NCBI GenBank assembly: GCA_900143635.1
Contig: FREY01000003.1
Location: forward strand, 387,220-451,219
Length of the DNA: 64,000 bases
Source: Rhodobacteraceae bacterium Alg231-04
GTDB taxonomy: Bacteria; Pseudomonadota; Alphaproteobacteria; Rhodobacterales; Rhodobacteraceae
Direction: 5' to 3'
The notes beneath the pieces were generated by a model, which made no database searches, had not been told where the DNA came from, and worked only from the letters and a program-made list of their open reading frames with translations. The position numbers and the translations under genes are program-made. Shown in pieces: positions 42,065 to 51,194 of this stretch; positions within the stretch are counted from its first letter, which is position 1; each line of letters begins with the position of its first letter.

Positions 42065-42505
42065 TCAGCCGTGGAACACGGCAGGCAGCGCAACCAGGCC
42101 GAGGCCGAGCGCGAATTTGAAGATGAAGAACAGACCCAGTGACAGGCCCACTCCGGCCAGAACGGCGGCCTTGGGCTGGGGTTTGATCTGATAGCTGAGG
42201 ATCGCGGCGGTGATCGCCGTGGGGATCACAAAGCCAAGCGGTTTCAGCGTATAGGCATAGGCCACCAGAACAATCACCGAGACCAGAAGCGCGCCCAGTG
42301 TCGCCACGGCGGGCCACTCCGGGTCCTCATCCGGTTTCAGGGCAACCAGAAGGCCGCAAAGTGCCGCTATGCCACCAATCAGCATCGGGAAAGTGCGAGG
42401 GCCGACGGGGTCGGCCAGAAAGCTGGTCTGGATCTGAATGGCGCTGGCTGCATAAGCCAGCGCCACCAGGGTCACGACCGCTCCAAAGATGCGGTCAGAG
42501 GCCAT
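42065..42505 (-). CDS. tctB: TTT transporter small membrane subunit TctB
   Basis: A 146-residue protein with four membrane helices, as usual for TctB: FGAVVTLVALAYAASAIQ, FPMLIGGIAALCGLLVAL, then two C-terminal helices around VIVLVAYAYTLKPLGFVI and GLSLGLFFIFKFALGLG. Its start overlaps the tctC stop by one base. It partners TctA in the membrane. Confidence 0.9.
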   Translation of the reverse strand: MASDRIFGAVVTLVALAYAASAIQIQTSFLADPVGPRTFPMLIGGIAALCGLLVALKPDEDPEWPAVATLGALLVSVIVLVAYAYTLKPLGFVIPTAITAAILSYQIKPQPKAAVLAGVGLSLGLFFIFKFALGLGLVALPAVFHG

Positions 42506-43470
42506 TACTGGATCACTCCGATTTCTTTGGACAGGGTGCGGATCTCGGCCACGACATCATCCACATAGGACTGGAAGTCGCCACCCACTTTGGTGAAGGG
42601 TGCCAGACCATTGGCGGCCATGGCTTCGGCCCATTCGTCGCTGTCTGCCACTTTCTGCAGCCGTTCTGCCCACATGTTGAAGGTCTCGTCGCTGACATCC
42701 TTGGGAATGTAGAGCCCACGCCAATTCACCGCGACAACGTCGATGCCCTGCTCCTTGGCGGTTGGAATATCGTCAAATCCCGGAACCCGTTCCTCGGTCA
42801 AAACGGCCAAAGCCCGCACATCACCGGACTTCAGAAAGCCGACAATCTCCGACATGTCGCCAGACATGGCCGCGGTGAACCCACCCACGGTCTGCGTGAT
42901 TGCATCTGCGCCGCCGTCAACACCGATGTATTTGATCGCCCGCACGTCATTGATGCCCGCACGCTGCAGGATCATCAGCGGCTTCAGGTGGTCAAAGCCA
43001 CCCGTTGCGGAGCCGCCCGCGAAGGCCAGTTTGCCCGGTTCGGCACGGATGGCATCCACCAGATCGTTGAGCGACTGATAGGGGCTGTCCTTGCCCACCA
43101 CGATGACACCGGGATCAGCACCAATGGCACCGACAAACCGGACCTGATCGGCCGTCATCCCCGCATAGGCATTCTGCGCCAGCCGGGTCGAGGTCGCGGA
43201 GGAAGCCGCAACGATCAGATCGGCATCTTCACCGCGTTCGCTGACCACATGGGTGAACGCCAATCCACCGCCCGCGCCGGCCATGTTGGTCACCTGCACC
43301 GGCTTATCTACGGCACCGATGTCATGCATGATCTTGCCGATTTGGCGGCAGGTGAAGTCCCAGCCGCCGCCGGGGTTGGCAGGTGCTATGCATTCCGCCG
43401 CCTGAGCCGCAGTCGCTCCAAGCCCGAGCATGGCTCCGGTCACGAGCGCTTTGAAGGTGAGATTTGTCAT
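42505..43470 (-). CDS. tctC: TTT transporter periplasmic receptor TctC (Bug family)
   Basis: A 321-residue Bug-type receptor with a signal peptide ending at about residue 22 (ATAAQAAE). The mature start AECIAPANPGGGWDFTC and VQVTNMAGAGGGLAF are the carboxylate-binding blocks of the family. ATG 43470 has GGGAGGAA upstream. It is the first gene of tctCBA and is divergent from the tctDE-type regulatory genes across a 98-bp gap with two inverted repeats, so its expression is probably induced by that two-component system. Confidence 0.92.
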   Translation of the reverse strand: MTNLTFKALVTGAMLGLGATAAQAAECIAPANPGGGWDFTCRQIGKIMHDIGAVDKPVQVTNMAGAGGGLAFTHVVSERGEDADLIVAASSATSTRLAQNAYAGMTADQVRFVGAIGADPGVIVVGKDSPYQSLNDLVDAIRAEPGKLAFAGGSATGGFDHLKPLMILQRAGINDVRAIKYIGVDGGADAITQTVGGFTAAMSGDMSEIVGFLKSGDVRALAVLTEERVPGFDDIPTAKEQGIDVVAVNWRGLYIPKDVSDETFNMWAERLQKVADSDEWAEAMAANGLAPFTKVGGDFQSYVDDVVAEIRTLSKEIGVIQ

Positions 43471-43484
43471 GGTTTCCTCCCATT

Positions 43485-43548
43485 TGACACAACAGTCACT
43501 GATGAACATGCTCATAGGGAAACCGCCGAACCTGACAGCAACCTGTCA
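43485..43548. promoter_or_regulatory. Two inverted repeats between tctC and tctD
   Basis: TGAC, 6 bases, GTCA at 43485-43498 and TGACAG, CAAC, CTGTCA at 43533-43548. Both begin TGACA and contain CAAC. Their place in the divergent gap suits binding of the response regulator next door. The resemblance is short, so confidence is limited. Confidence 0.35.
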
Positions 43549-43568
43549 CCCATCAAAAAAGGCCGCCC

Positions 43569-44234
43569 ATGCGTTTCCTTCTGATCGAAGACAATCAAAA
43601 GTTGTCAAGCGCCGTTGCCGAGCGTCTGCATCTGGATGGCCATGCCGTGGATTGCGCCGACACGCTGAACGCGGCCTCTGCCTGTATCGCCGTGGCTGAT
43701 TATGACCTTATTTTACTGGACATTATGCTGCCTGATGGTGACGGGAGGGATTTTCTGGAACAGCACAGGCAGGCCAAAAACCGCACCCCCATCATCGTGA
43801 CCACTGCACGTTCTGCGGTGTCAGACCGGGTCGGCCTGCTGGACCTTGGAGCAGATGATTACATCACCAAACCCTTCGATTTCTCCGAGCTGGAGGCCCG
43901 TTGCCGGGCTGTATTGCGACGTCAGGGCGGGGCTGCTGACAACAACAAAAGCTTCTGTGGGACGGTGCTTGATTCGGCGGCGGCCGAGCTGCGATTCGCT
44001 GACAAACAGGTTTCGCTCCGCAACCGCGAGCTGCGGTTGATGGAGGTTTTCTTTGCCGCGCCGGGGCAGATTTTCTCAAAATCTCACCTGTTGGACCGGC
44101 TGTTTTCCTTCGCAGAGGACGTCAGTGAAAACGCCATCGAAGTCTATGTCGGGCGACTGCGCAAACGGTTGGACGGGGCGGATATCACCATCGAGACCGT
44201 TCGGGGGCTGGGCTACAGAATGGTGGCTGCTTGA
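43569..44234 (+). CDS. tctD: OmpR-family response regulator TctD
   Basis: A 221-residue regulator. The receiver has the acidic pocket LIEDNQK, the phospho-acceptor Asp in LILLDIMLPDGDGRD and the switch Lys in DYITKPFDFSE. The C-terminal winged helix contains LLDRLFSFAEDVSENAIEVYV. It is the TctD type that activates tricarboxylate uptake. Its stop overlaps the start of the sensor kinase gene, and it is divergent from tctC, so tctCBA is the expected target. Confidence 0.92.
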   Translation: MRFLLIEDNQKLSSAVAERLHLDGHAVDCADTLNAASACIAVADYDLILLDIMLPDGDGRDFLEQHRQAKNRTPIIVTTARSAVSDRVGLLDLGADDYITKPFDFSELEARCRAVLRRQGGAADNNKSFCGTVLDSAAAELRFADKQVSLRNRELRLMEVFFAAPGQIFSKSHLLDRLFSFAEDVSENAIEVYVGRLRKRLDGADITIETVRGLGYRMVAA

Positions 44235-45601
44235 CGCCGCAGGGGTCCATTCGCAGACGGCTGTTCTTTCAGCTGGCGGGGGTGGCAGCGGTGTTGTCAC
44301 TGACATTCTTTTTTGTGGTGCGCAGCGTCGCCGAACGCGCCGCCGAAGGCACGCAGGACGAAATCCTCGCCGCCTCTGCCACCGCCATTGCAGACAGTCT
44401 GCGCAGCGAAAACGGCGGGGTGACGCTGGATCTGCCCTATTCCGCCCTGTCGATGCTGGGCTCTGTCAGCGAAGATCGGGTGTTCTACCGGGTGACGGCA
44501 GATGGCAAAACACTGACCGGGTATGATGACCTTCCGTTGCCAACGGGCGGGCGCCAAACCGGCCAGACGATCGTGGAAACCCTGACCTACCGGGGGGATG
44601 AGCTGCGCGCCGTCTCTGTCCTGCGGCCGCTGGGGAGTTTTTCGGCGCAGCAGGATGTGGTGGTCACGGTCGCGCAAACCCGCGAAGGGCTGGAGGCGAT
44701 CTCGCGCCGGATCACGGCCACCGCGACCGCCGTCGGAGGCGGATTTTTCCTTTTGGCGACTGCGCTTAGCCTCTGGGCCGCGCGCACGGCACTGGCGCCG
44801 CTGGAACGGCTGACCGGCGCCGTTACCCGCCGTGGCCCCAAGGATCTGCGCCCGGTAGATGCAATCGCCCCGGCAGAACTGGTGCCTTTGGTGACCGCAC
44901 TCAACGGGTTTATGTCGCGGCTGCGGGCCTCCCTGCTCAGGACCGAAGATTTCATCGCCGAAGCCGCGCACCGGGTGCGCACGCCTTTGGCCACCGTGCG
45001 CGCGCAGGCAGAAGTCACCCACCGGAAGCTGAACAAACCGGAACACAAACAGGCCATCCGTGAAATGATCCGTGCCATCGACGAAAGCTCACGTTCGGCG
45101 GGGCAGATGCTGGACCATGCGATGGTGACCTTTCGCACCGACAGTATGGACCGGGACGCGCTGGATCTGTCGGCATTGACCCGGGAAACCTGTAGCCAGC
45201 TGGTGCCAACGGCGGACCTGAAAGACATCTCTATTACTACCGACTGCGGGCCCGACCCGGTGCCTTTTGAGGGGGATCGAATTCTCCTGCAGGCGGCATT
45301 GCTGAATATTCTCGACAATGCGATCAAATACTCCCCCGCTGACAGCCATATCTCTGTGTCGCTGCGCACCAGAGAAGATCTGATATTGTCCGTTGCAGAC
45401 GAGGGGCGCGGTTTTGACGATCTCGATCTGCCCCGTCTTGCCAACCGGTACCAAAGGGGCAGCAACACCGGAGACATTGTGGGATCCGGTCTGGGGCTGA
45501 CCATCGCCAGCGATGTCGCAGGCGCCCATGGCGGGCGGCTGATCATCGCACAAAATCCAAAGGGAGTCGGCGCATGCGTATCGCTTGTCTTGCCGCACTG
45601 A
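44231..45601 (+). CDS. tctE: Sensor histidine kinase TctE
   Basis: A 456-residue kinase. Helix one is about residues 12-30 (LFFQLAGVAAVLSLTFFFVV), a periplasmic sensor domain follows, and helix two is near 168-186 (AVGGGFFLLATALSLWAA). The H box is AEAAHRVRTPLATVRAQ, the N box NILDNAIKYS and the G boxes DEGRGF and GSGLGLTI. The start is TTG 44231, overlapping the tctD stop by 3 nt; no ATG lies near. The 3' end overlaps the next gene, a periplasmic binding protein, by 28 nt, which suggests a three-part sensory unit. Confidence 0.91.
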   Translation: MTPQGSIRRRLFFQLAGVAAVLSLTFFFVVRSVAERAAEGTQDEILAASATAIADSLRSENGGVTLDLPYSALSMLGSVSEDRVFYRVTADGKTLTGYDDLPLPTGGRQTGQTIVETLTYRGDELRAVSVLRPLGSFSAQQDVVVTVAQTREGLEAISRRITATATAVGGGFFLLATALSLWAARTALAPLERLTGAVTRRGPKDLRPVDAIAPAELVPLVTALNGFMSRLRASLLRTEDFIAEAAHRVRTPLATVRAQAEVTHRKLNKPEHKQAIREMIRAIDESSRSAGQMLDHAMVTFRTDSMDRDALDLSALTRETCSQLVPTADLKDISITTDCGPDPVPFEGDRILLQAALLNILDNAIKYSPADSHISVSLRTREDLILSVADEGRGFDDLDLPRLANRYQRGSNTGDIVGSGLGLTIASDVAGAHGGRLIIAQNPKGVGACVSLVLPH

Positions 45602-46605
45602 TCTGGGTCGCTCAGGCCGCAGTCGCTGTGGCCTTTGACGCTGAAGATCACGTGGATTACCCAGCTTCGCCTGAAACCGCCGTTCTGCGGGTGATTTCTA
45701 CCGCGGATCAATCGGTGTTCGAGCCGATCCTGCTGGCCTTTCAGGCACGCAATCCCGGGCTGTCGGTCCAATACACCATCACCTCCACGACAGAGCTGAT
45801 GCGCGCCATTCAGGACGAGGACGCGGTGTTTGATCTGGCAATCTCCTCAGCGATGGATCTGCAGACAAAACTGGCCAATGATGGGTTTGCCCGCCGGTTC
45901 AGCCCCACCGTGGCGGACGGGCTGCCGTCCTGGGCAATCTGGCGGGATCAGCTGTTCGCCTTCACGCAGGAACCGGCCGTATTGCTGGTGTCCGATGCGG
46001 ATTTTCCGCCCGGCACCGAACCCCGCAGCCGAGAAGCATTGATCGCGACGCTGCGCGAAAACCCGGATCGTTTTCGCGGCCGGGTCGGCACTTATGATGT
46101 GCGAACATCAGGCTTTGGCTATCTCATGGCGACACAGGACAGCCGCAACAGCGAGGCCTTTTGGCGCTTGATGGAGGTCATGGGGCGTCTGGATGCCCAG
46201 CTGTATTGCTGCTCCGGCGCGATGATCCGTGATGTGGCGGCAGGCGATCTGGCGCTGGCTTATAACGTGCTGGGCAGCTATGCTGCGGCGCAACAGGCCG
46301 AGGTTGACGGGTTCCGCATTGTCGAGCTGGACGACTATGTGAATGTCATGCTGCGCACCGCCCTGATCCCCACAACAGCCGAGAATGTGGACGGCGCGCA
46401 AAAGATGGTCACTTTCCTGCTGAGCCTGCAGCGCCAGCCCGATGTCACCACTGCGGCCGGCCTGCCGGCGATTGATCCGGCGTCCTTTCAGGCCAATACC
46501 GCCTTGCGGCCAATCCGGTTCGGACCCGGCCTGCTGGTCTTCCTCGACCAGCTGCGCCGACAGAATTTCCTGCGCAATTGGGAAGGATCACTGGTGCAGG
46601 AATAG
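45574..46605 (+). CDS. Periplasmic binding protein, PgtC-like sensory partner
   Basis: A 343-residue periplasmic protein with a signal peptide ending at about residue 19. The core VLRVISTADQSVFEPILLAF and LVISS-like DLAISSAMDLQTKLAN resemble the AfuA/PgtC class of receptors. There is no ABC permease beside it; the gene overlaps the kinase gene by 28 nt in another frame, so it is made together with TctE. In the Salmonella phosphoglycerate system, as I recall it, PgtC assists the kinase PgtB in signal sensing. By analogy I infer a ligand-presenting partner of TctE rather than a transporter subunit. Confidence 0.82.
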   Translation: MRIACLAALIWVAQAAVAVAFDAEDHVDYPASPETAVLRVISTADQSVFEPILLAFQARNPGLSVQYTITSTTELMRAIQDEDAVFDLAISSAMDLQTKLANDGFARRFSPTVADGLPSWAIWRDQLFAFTQEPAVLLVSDADFPPGTEPRSREALIATLRENPDRFRGRVGTYDVRTSGFGYLMATQDSRNSEAFWRLMEVMGRLDAQLYCCSGAMIRDVAAGDLALAYNVLGSYAAAQQAEVDGFRIVELDDYVNVMLRTALIPTTAENVDGAQKMVTFLLSLQRQPDVTTAAGLPAIDPASFQANTALRPIRFGPGLLVFLDQLRRQNFLRNWEGSLVQE

Positions 46606-46607
46606 GG

Positions 46608-47738
46608 TCATGGGTCGGCCAGATCACCCGGATAGAGCAGCGCCCCCTCCATGATCCGGCGCTGGGTGCGATATGTGGTGGCGCTGCGGGCCTCGCCCGC
46701 TTCGCTGACATCTGCCGCTGCCGGTAAAATGCCAGAGGGGGTGGCAATCCGCACGGCCCGCCGCCCACCCGCGACTTCTTCGACGAGGCTGTCTTTGAGC
46801 TGTGCAGCCACAGCCACGCACATGGCCCCGGTCAGCGTGATCGCCCGGTGAAAATTCCCCATCGAAACCAGACGCACGGACACATCATGGCTGGCGGCCG
46901 CATAAGCGCTGCCATCCAAAGCAGTGAAGTCGGCCGCGGCCCCGACAATGGCGACCTTGGGATTTGACAGCGGCACCTCATCGGTTGTTTCCGCCAGCCC
47001 CATTGCCACCCCACCGGCCCGGCGCAGACGGTCCAGCCGCTGCATCAGAACGCTGTCTGCATCCAGTTCCTGCGGCAGCTCGGTGCCGGTGCAGCCGACA
47101 TCGACGGCGCGCAGATAGACAACCGGATTGGCGGCATCAATCAGCGAGGCCTCAAAGCGGCCATCTGGAGTTTCCAGCCACTCGCGTGCAGCACCTGTCG
47201 GCATCAGACTCCCGGTTTTGGAACCACCGGGAGACAGGAAATCCAATGTCACCTTGGCGCCGGTTCCAGACACGCCCGCAATGGAAAAATCGCCTTCTTC
47301 CTGTGCCTTACCACCCGACACCGGAAAGCGCGCATGATAGATCTGACCGGTATTGGTACTATGAATACGCACCAGTGCCATGCCGTCAGCGACGCGCACA
47401 AGCCCTTCATCCACAGCAAAGGGTCCAACGGCCGAGGACATGTTCCCGCAGGCAGAACCGTAGTCGGCAATGGGCTGATCCACAGCGATCTGCACAAATG
47501 TATAGTCCACATCCGCTCCCGGAATCGAAGATGGCTCTACGATCACGACTTTGGAGAGTGAAGACAGCCCGCCGCCCATGCCGTTCAACTGGCGCCCATA
47601 GGGATCAGGGCTGCCCAGAACATGCAGGAATATGCGGTCACGGGTGGCGCGATCCTTGGGCAGGTCCGCCCCATTGAACAAAACCGCTTTTGACGTGCCT
47701 CCGCGATAAAAAGCGGCCCTCAGACGTGCCTGAACCAT
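46608..47738 (-). CDS. prpF: PrpF-family isomerase
   Basis: A 376-residue protein of the PrpF family (diaminopimelate-epimerase fold). Typical blocks are RAAFYRGGTSKAVLFNGADL at the N-terminus and DYGSACGNMSSAVGPFA, which holds one catalytic Cys. The family includes 2-methylaconitate cis-trans isomerase, methylitaconate delta-isomerase, aconitate isomerase and oxalomesaconate tautomerase. Its start overlaps the stop of the aconitase-family gene by one base, the classic AcnD-PrpF pairing. It converges on the PgtC-like gene with a 2-bp gap. The symbol marks the family; the exact substrate is open. Confidence 0.87.
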   Translation of the reverse strand: MVQARLRAAFYRGGTSKAVLFNGADLPKDRATRDRIFLHVLGSPDPYGRQLNGMGGGLSSLSKVVIVEPSSIPGADVDYTFVQIAVDQPIADYGSACGNMSSAVGPFAVDEGLVRVADGMALVRIHSTNTGQIYHARFPVSGGKAQEEGDFSIAGVSGTGAKVTLDFLSPGGSKTGSLMPTGAAREWLETPDGRFEASLIDAANPVVYLRAVDVGCTGTELPQELDADSVLMQRLDRLRRAGGVAMGLAETTDEVPLSNPKVAIVGAAADFTALDGSAYAAASHDVSVRLVSMGNFHRAITLTGAMCVAVAAQLKDSLVEEVAGGRRAVRIATPSGILPAAADVSEAGEARSATTYRTQRRIMEGALLYPGDLADP

Positions 47739-50326
47739 TATGCCTCCCCTTTCAGAAAGCCCCCAAAGGCGCGCGGCAGCAAGCCTCCGGCAGAGAAAGT
47801 CGCACGTTCAGCGTTGTTATACAGGCGCAGATCCAGCGGCGTTTCTTCGGTGCTGCCGTCGACGCGATAAACAGTCAGACGCGCGGATTTCAGATCCTCT
47901 GACAGCGCGATATCATAAAGCTCGGTTCCATCCAGACCGAGGCTCTTGCGGCTGACGCCTTTGGGGAAACACAGCGGCGCGATGCCCATGTTGACCAGAT
48001 TTGAGCGGTGGATGCGTTCAAAGCTTTCGACAATCACCGCGCGGATACCGGCCAGCCATGGCGCCTTTGCGGCAGTATCGCGAGAAGAGCCACAGCCATA
48101 TTCCTTGCCGCCGATCACAACCAGCCCCTGTCCGCGCTTGGCATAGGTCTCTATCGCTTTGAACACCGATACCTCCACGCCGTCCGGCTCGACCCGCGCC
48201 CAAGAGCCTTCGCGCTGCGGGGTCATTTCGTTGCGCAGACGGTAGTTGGCAAAGGTCGACCGGACAATCACATCGGAACAGCCGCGCCGGGTTCCAAAAG
48301 AGTTGAAGTCTTTTTTTTCAATGCCTTGCGACATCAGGAACTGTCCCGCCTCGGACTCTTCTGTGATGATGCCTGACGGGGAAATATGGTCGGTGGTGAC
48401 GGAATCCCCAAGGATCACCAGCGGACGCAAACCGGTCAACGGAGCGGGCCCCGTTGCCGCACTGCTGATCGATTTCACGAAAGGCGGAAAGCTGAGATAG
48501 GTGGAGGGCACCCACTCATATGTGCCGCTGTCCACCTGCATATCATTCCAATGTTCGTTCACGGAACCGATGCTTTGGTAGTTGCGCATGAAATCATCGG
48601 CCTCAAGTGAGGCGGCAATGACCGCCTCAACCTCTTCTGCGCTGGGCCACAGATCATCCAGCATCACTGGCTGCCCGTCTGCACCTGTGCCCAGCGGATC
48701 ACGGGTCAGGTCGGTCAGCACCGTTCCGGCCAGTGCATAGGCCAGAACCAACGGCGGTGAGGCCAAGAGATTGCGCGAGGCCAGCGGATGAATGCGCCCG
48801 GCAAAGTTGCGGTTTCCCGACAGCACCGCAACCCCCTGCACATCGCCCTGTTTTATCGCCGCCTCATGTTCAGGGGCAAGCGGGCCGGACATGCCATTGC
48901 AGGTCGAACAGGCAAAGGCCGCGAGGTTAAATCCCAATGCATCCAAGGATTGCTGCAGACCGCTGGCGGTCAGATAATGTGCAACCACCCGCGATCCGGG
49001 CGCGAGCGAGGTTTTCACATGCGGCGGCACAGCCAGTCCCTTCGCAACAGCATTGCGCGCCATAAGCCCCGCCAGCACCATATTGCGAGGATTGGCCGTA
49101 TTTGTGCAACTTGTGATCGCGGCGATGATTACGTCGCCGTCTCCAATATCATGGTCGCTGCCCTCAACCACCACTCGGTTGGGGGATTTGACCTCGCCTG
49201 CGAAGGCCAATGTGTCGCGTGCCTTGGCCAGATCAATCCGCTGTTCGGGCCGCGCCGGACCAGAGACCGTGCGCCCCACCGATCCCAGATCCAACGGGAT
49301 CACCGCATCAAACTCCATTGCCGTCGAGGGGGTCTCGACCCACAGGGACTGGGCCCTGGAAAAGGCTTCCACGCGTTGGGCATGGGCGGCACTGCGCCCG
49401 GTTTCCTGCAGATAGCGGACGGTGTTTGCGTCGACCGGGCAGAAGACACAGGTCGATCCATATTCCGGCGACATATTGGCGATGGTTGCCCGGTCAGCAA
49501 CCGACAACGCCCCATAGCCGGGGCCAAAAATCTCGACAAAACAGTCCACTACACCATGGGCGCGCAGCTTCTCCGCGATCACCAGCGCCGCGTCGGTCGC
49601 GGTCACATCGTTGGACAGGCTGCCGGTCACTTCCAGACCTATCACCCTAGGCACATTCACCGGCGTTGCCTCACCAAACATGATCGCTTCGCCTTCCAGC
49701 CCGCCGATGCCCCAGCCCAGCACGCCAAGGGCGTTGATCATCGTTGTATGGCTGTCGGTGCCAAGGTTGGTGTCCGGGATCAGAAGATCGGAGCCTTTGG
49801 CCGCGGGCATCACCGTCTGACCAAGGAACTCCAGATTCACCTGATGCATGATACCCCCGCCCGGCGGCACCACACGCAGGTTTTCAAACCGCGCCTCGCA
49901 GGCCTTGAGAAAGGCAAACCGCTCGCGGTTAACCTCAAATTCGCGGTCCATATTCTTCTTCAGCGCCAATTTCTCTGCCCAGTGGTTGATCGTCATTGCG
50001 TGATCAATCACCAGATCCACCGGCAGGCTCATGTCCACCTTGGAGGCATCGCCACCCCGCGCCGATAGTTCAGACCGCATCGCCATGATGTCCACCAACA
50101 GCGGCAGCCCCAACATATCCTGCAGCAGCAGCCGGGCCGGTCGGAAAGGCACCGCCTTGCCGTCGCGCGCCAGGACATCCGCAAGTGCCGCCCCTTCTGT
50201 GCTGTGGCGATAGGCGTTTTCGGCCAGCACCCGCAGGCTCATCGGCAGGGCGTTCAGCTGGCGGCCCGCAGCATCGCCATAGGCCGATGCCATGAAATCC
50301 GTTCCGGGAATGGTGAAACTGCGCAT
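47738..50326 (-). CDS. Aconitase-family hydratase, AcnD/AcnA type
   Basis: An 862-residue 4Fe-4S hydro-lyase. The three cluster cysteines are in ITSCTNTANP and CSTCNGMSGP. NLGTDSHTTMINALGVLGWG and the swivel-domain GGKEYGCGSSRD are standard. Pairing with prpF and a nearby PrpB-like gene favours a 2-methylcitrate dehydratase (AcnD) or an aconitate/dimethylmalate-type hydratase over the housekeeping aconitase. GGCAGTC lies ahead of the ATG, with no strong ribosome site. The IclR regulator is divergent 96 bp away. Confidence 0.88.
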   Translation of the reverse strand: MRSFTIPGTDFMASAYGDAAGRQLNALPMSLRVLAENAYRHSTEGAALADVLARDGKAVPFRPARLLLQDMLGLPLLVDIMAMRSELSARGGDASKVDMSLPVDLVIDHAMTINHWAEKLALKKNMDREFEVNRERFAFLKACEARFENLRVVPPGGGIMHQVNLEFLGQTVMPAAKGSDLLIPDTNLGTDSHTTMINALGVLGWGIGGLEGEAIMFGEATPVNVPRVIGLEVTGSLSNDVTATDAALVIAEKLRAHGVVDCFVEIFGPGYGALSVADRATIANMSPEYGSTCVFCPVDANTVRYLQETGRSAAHAQRVEAFSRAQSLWVETPSTAMEFDAVIPLDLGSVGRTVSGPARPEQRIDLAKARDTLAFAGEVKSPNRVVVEGSDHDIGDGDVIIAAITSCTNTANPRNMVLAGLMARNAVAKGLAVPPHVKTSLAPGSRVVAHYLTASGLQQSLDALGFNLAAFACSTCNGMSGPLAPEHEAAIKQGDVQGVAVLSGNRNFAGRIHPLASRNLLASPPLVLAYALAGTVLTDLTRDPLGTGADGQPVMLDDLWPSAEEVEAVIAASLEADDFMRNYQSIGSVNEHWNDMQVDSGTYEWVPSTYLSFPPFVKSISSAATGPAPLTGLRPLVILGDSVTTDHISPSGIITEESEAGQFLMSQGIEKKDFNSFGTRRGCSDVIVRSTFANYRLRNEMTPQREGSWARVEPDGVEVSVFKAIETYAKRGQGLVVIGGKEYGCGSSRDTAAKAPWLAGIRAVIVESFERIHRSNLVNMGIAPLCFPKGVSRKSLGLDGTELYDIALSEDLKSARLTVYRVDGSTEETPLDLRLYNNAERATFSAGGLLPRAFGGFLKGEA

Positions 50327-50422
50327 GAAAGACTGCCTCCGTTTGATGTCTCCCGGCTAGACAATCTGGCAGTAGACGGGCAAGAGTAGAGCAACACAGT
50401 TTCATCAGAGAGAACGCATGCC

Positions 50423-51091
50423 ATGGGCGCCCTGCGCACAGAATCCGTAGAACGCGCCATGTCGATCCTGAATGCGTTCTCAACCCAACGCCCCTCCATG
50501 AGCCTTGCCGAGCTTGCCGAGGAAACCGGCCTGCACAAGAGCACCATTCTGCGGCTGACGACCTCTCTTGCCATCTATGGCTTCATCCAACGCGACAGTG
50601 CCGGACGGTTCAGCGTTGGCCCGTCGGTCTGGCGGCTGGGGCTGATCTTTCGACAGGAATTCACCCGCCGCGAAGATGTAGCACCAGCCTTGAAGGCATT
50701 GGTCGATGCCACCGGGGAAACCGCCTCTTTCTATGTGCGGGCAGGTCAGGACAGGGTGTGTCTTTACCGTGAAAACTCTCCCAACCTGTTGCGCTACCAC
50801 GTCGAGGAAGGAATGCGGCTGAACCTGTCCACCGGCGCATCCGGCATGGTGCTGCGTCATTTCACCGGTGAGACCGTGGCGGACCTGTCCCTGTTCAACA
50901 TCAACGGCACGGTCAGTGCTGTCGGTCAGACCGTGTCCGACATCGCCTCTGTTTCCACGCCCGTCTTCTCGAAAGAAGGCGATTTTCTTGGCGCGCTGAC
51001 CGTCTCGGGATTGAAGAGCCGGTTGGATCAACCCGCCCGCGAAAAAGTCACGCCGCTCTTGGAAAGCCTCGCGCGGCGGCTGGCAGATTAG
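50423..51091 (+). CDS. IclR-family transcriptional regulator
   Basis: A 222-residue regulator. The N-terminal helix-turn-helix is MSLAELAEETGLHKSTILRL and the C-terminal ligand domain contains GETASFYVRAGQDRVCLY and SVSTPVFSKEGDFLGAL. IclR proteins near catabolic genes sense a pathway acid. It is divergent from the aconitase-PrpF genes and ahead of the PrpB-like and acyl-CoA genes, so it is placed to control both. I found no clear dyad in the 96-bp gap. Confidence 0.9.
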   Translation: MGALRTESVERAMSILNAFSTQRPSMSLAELAEETGLHKSTILRLTTSLAIYGFIQRDSAGRFSVGPSVWRLGLIFRQEFTRREDVAPALKALVDATGETASFYVRAGQDRVCLYRENSPNLLRYHVEEGMRLNLSTGASGMVLRHFTGETVADLSLFNINGTVSAVGQTVSDIASVSTPVFSKEGDFLGALTVSGLKSRLDQPAREKVTPLLESLARRLAD

Positions 51092-51194
51092 CCCCTGCAC
51101 GTTCTCCTGAGTGAAACGCGTCCCTCTTGGCATTGCGAGGGCAGACCTACCTGCATAGGAACAAGGCAAGCCATTCACGCACCGGGGACGATGC

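Noticed and set aside
48788-50068. Plus-strand open frame of 426 codons
   Set aside because: Antisense to the aconitase-family gene, with Arg/His-rich nonsense composition.
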